This document shows positions 63,183 through 64,000 of a stretch of 64,000 nucleotides of DNA, piece by piece. The position numbers and the translations under genes are program-made. The notes under the pieces are model-generated. The model ran no database searches, was not told where the DNA came from, and saw only the letters and a program-made list of their open reading frames with translations. The stretch spans positions 62,001-126,000 of the forward strand of contig NZ_FWXN01000012.1 of the NCBI RefSeq assembly GCF_900176385.1. Reading direction: 5' to 3'. Positions within the stretch are counted from its first letter, which is position 1. Each line of letters opens with the position of its first letter. Origin of the DNA: Janibacter indicus. GTDB taxonomy: Bacteria; Actinomycetota; Actinomycetes; Actinomycetales; Dermatophilaceae.

Positions 63183-64000
63183 GCGACCGACTCCTCGCTC
63201 GTCACCGCGACCCGGTGGGCAGGGCTGACAACGTCGACGTGCCGCCGGTGCACCGCTGCGACGAGCGCCCGTCCGAAGTGCTCCGCCCCGCGGGCGAGGA
63301 CCTCGTCCCGCCACCAGGCGCTGTGCCCGGTCTGCAGGATGCGGCCCTCGGCGAGCAGGTCCGCGTGGTCCATGCGGTCGAAGGGGGCGTCGTCCACCGC
63401 GTAGCCGCGCAGGTGCCGCAGGCGCAGGGCCGCGACGACCGCGTCGGTGTCGACCAGGCAGGGGCGGCCGACGTTGACGAGCAGGGCTCCCGGCTGGAGC
63501 ATCCCGAGCCGGGCGAGGTCGATGATCGGCCCACCGTGCGGGGTGGTCGAGGCGCAGATGGTGACCGCGCGGGCGCGGTGCAGCAGGTCCTCGGTCGAGG
63601 TCGTCTCGATGCCGACGTGCTCGGCGGCCCGCCGCGCGGCCGGGTCCGGGTCGGCGCCGATGACCCGCATGCCGATGCCGGTGGCGATGCGGGCCAGGTG
63701 CAGGCCGATGCGACCGATCCCGATGACCCCGAGTGTGCTCCCGCAGAGCTCGACTCCGCGCAGCGAGGTCTGCGCGGGCACGCGACCGCGGGAGCGGTCA
63801 TTGGCCAGGTGGGAGCGGGTCGCCAGGGACAGCAGCATGCCCAGTGCGTGCTCGGCCACGGCGCCGGTCGCGTAGTCGGGCAGCGTGGTCAGGGTCAGGT
63901 CGTGCCGGGCGAGGGCGTCGAGCTGGAGGTGCTCGTAACCGGTGGCGTAGAGGACGATCGAGTGCAGGTGGGGCAGTCGCTCGAGCAGGTTGTCGTCCAG
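63179..64000 (-). CDS. D-2-hydroxyacid dehydrogenase family protein (5' end beyond window)
   Basis: Only the last 273 codons are in the window; the frame is open to the right edge. The NAD loop is LGVIGIGRIGLHLARIA; the catalytic Arg is likely in LLVNVGRPCLVD and the His in LQTGHSAWW. The usual catalytic Glu region is altered (YAVDDAPFD). The upstream portion reads PHLHSIVLYATGYEHLQLDA, the expected substrate-side start. It is cotranscribed with the membrane protein. Confidence 0.85.
   Translation of the reverse strand: MDDNLLERLPHLHSIVLYATGYEHLQLDALARHDLTLTTLPDYATGAVAEHALGMLLSLATRSHLANDRSRGRVPAQTSLRGVELCGSTLGVIGIGRIGLHLARIATGIGMRVIGADPDPAARRAAEHVGIETTSTEDLLHRARAVTICASTTPHGGPIIDLARLGMLQPGALLVNVGRPCLVDTDAVVAALRLRHLRGYAVDDAPFDRMDHADLLAEGRILQTGHSAWWRDEVLARGAEHFGRALVAAVHRRHVDVVSPAHRVAVTSEESVA

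Overview
The window is about 71% G+C with dense, mostly short-spaced genes, GTG starts almost as common as ATG, Lsr2, a PGRP amidase, and the order metalloprotease-tilS-hpt-ftsH-folE-folP-folBK. This points to an actinobacterium, and by overall look a member of the Micrococcales (an Intrasporangiaceae-like genome is my guess; there is no rRNA here to settle it). It reads as ordinary chromosome with a few accessory patches. I find no prophage, CRISPR array or origin.

Layout. 1-6.3 kb: a TAXI-type TRAP uptake system (fused permease, two-component pair, solute receptor), split by an insertion sequence that carries a VOC (bleomycin-resistance-like) passenger gene. 6.4-8.2 kb: a two-gene LigD-type ligase and polymerase. 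8.2-11.4 kb: a GntR-controlled catabolic cluster of unknown substrate. 11.5-16.2 kb: FhuF-like protein, lsr2, lysS and an ABC exporter. 16.3-21.2 kb: nadC, nadB, panD, panC and a DUF2520 protein. 21.3-24.7 kb: a MidA/NDUFAF7-like methyltransferase, an SGNH lipoprotein and an isolated nuoD. 24.8-28.3 kb: two paralogous cell-surface proteins followed by a class F-like sortase. 28.3-36.2 kb: folate genes, ftsH, hpt, tilS and a metalloprotease. 36.3-46.5 kb: dacB, ppa, hydrolases, tRNA-Thr(CGT), an acyltransferase, a PGRP amidase, a secreted peptidase, holB and tmk. 46.6-50.2 kb: an osmoprotectant ABC operon. 50.3-64 kb: a serine hydrolase, an acyl-CoA ligase with an SCP2 protein, topA, an extradiol dioxygenase, a methyltransferase, a membrane pyrophosphatase and the 3' part of a 2-hydroxyacid dehydrogenase.

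Most interesting. (1) The two surface proteins share a C-terminal P-E-x-P-G-V-V-Q-T-D-G tract, a membrane helix and a basic tail in place of an LPXTG or LAXTG signal. They sit directly upstream of a sortase that has Glu where I would expect the catalytic Arg; this could be a dedicated sorting system with an undescribed signal. (2) The lone NuoD lies next to a homologue of NDUFAF7, the methyltransferase that modifies mammalian NDUFS2 (the NuoD homologue). The target Arg is conserved, but the quinone-site Tyr is replaced by Trp. (3) The insertion sequence landed exactly in a stop codon, kept that stop, and carries a cargo gene. (4) Several small palindromic repeat families recur between genes, and one has become the 3' end of folP.

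Expression. Many first genes have a TANNNT-like hexamer only 6-7 bases before the start codon and no Shine-Dalgarno sequence, so leaderless transcription looks common. Within operons, 4-base (ATGA/GTGA) or TGATG overlaps are the rule.
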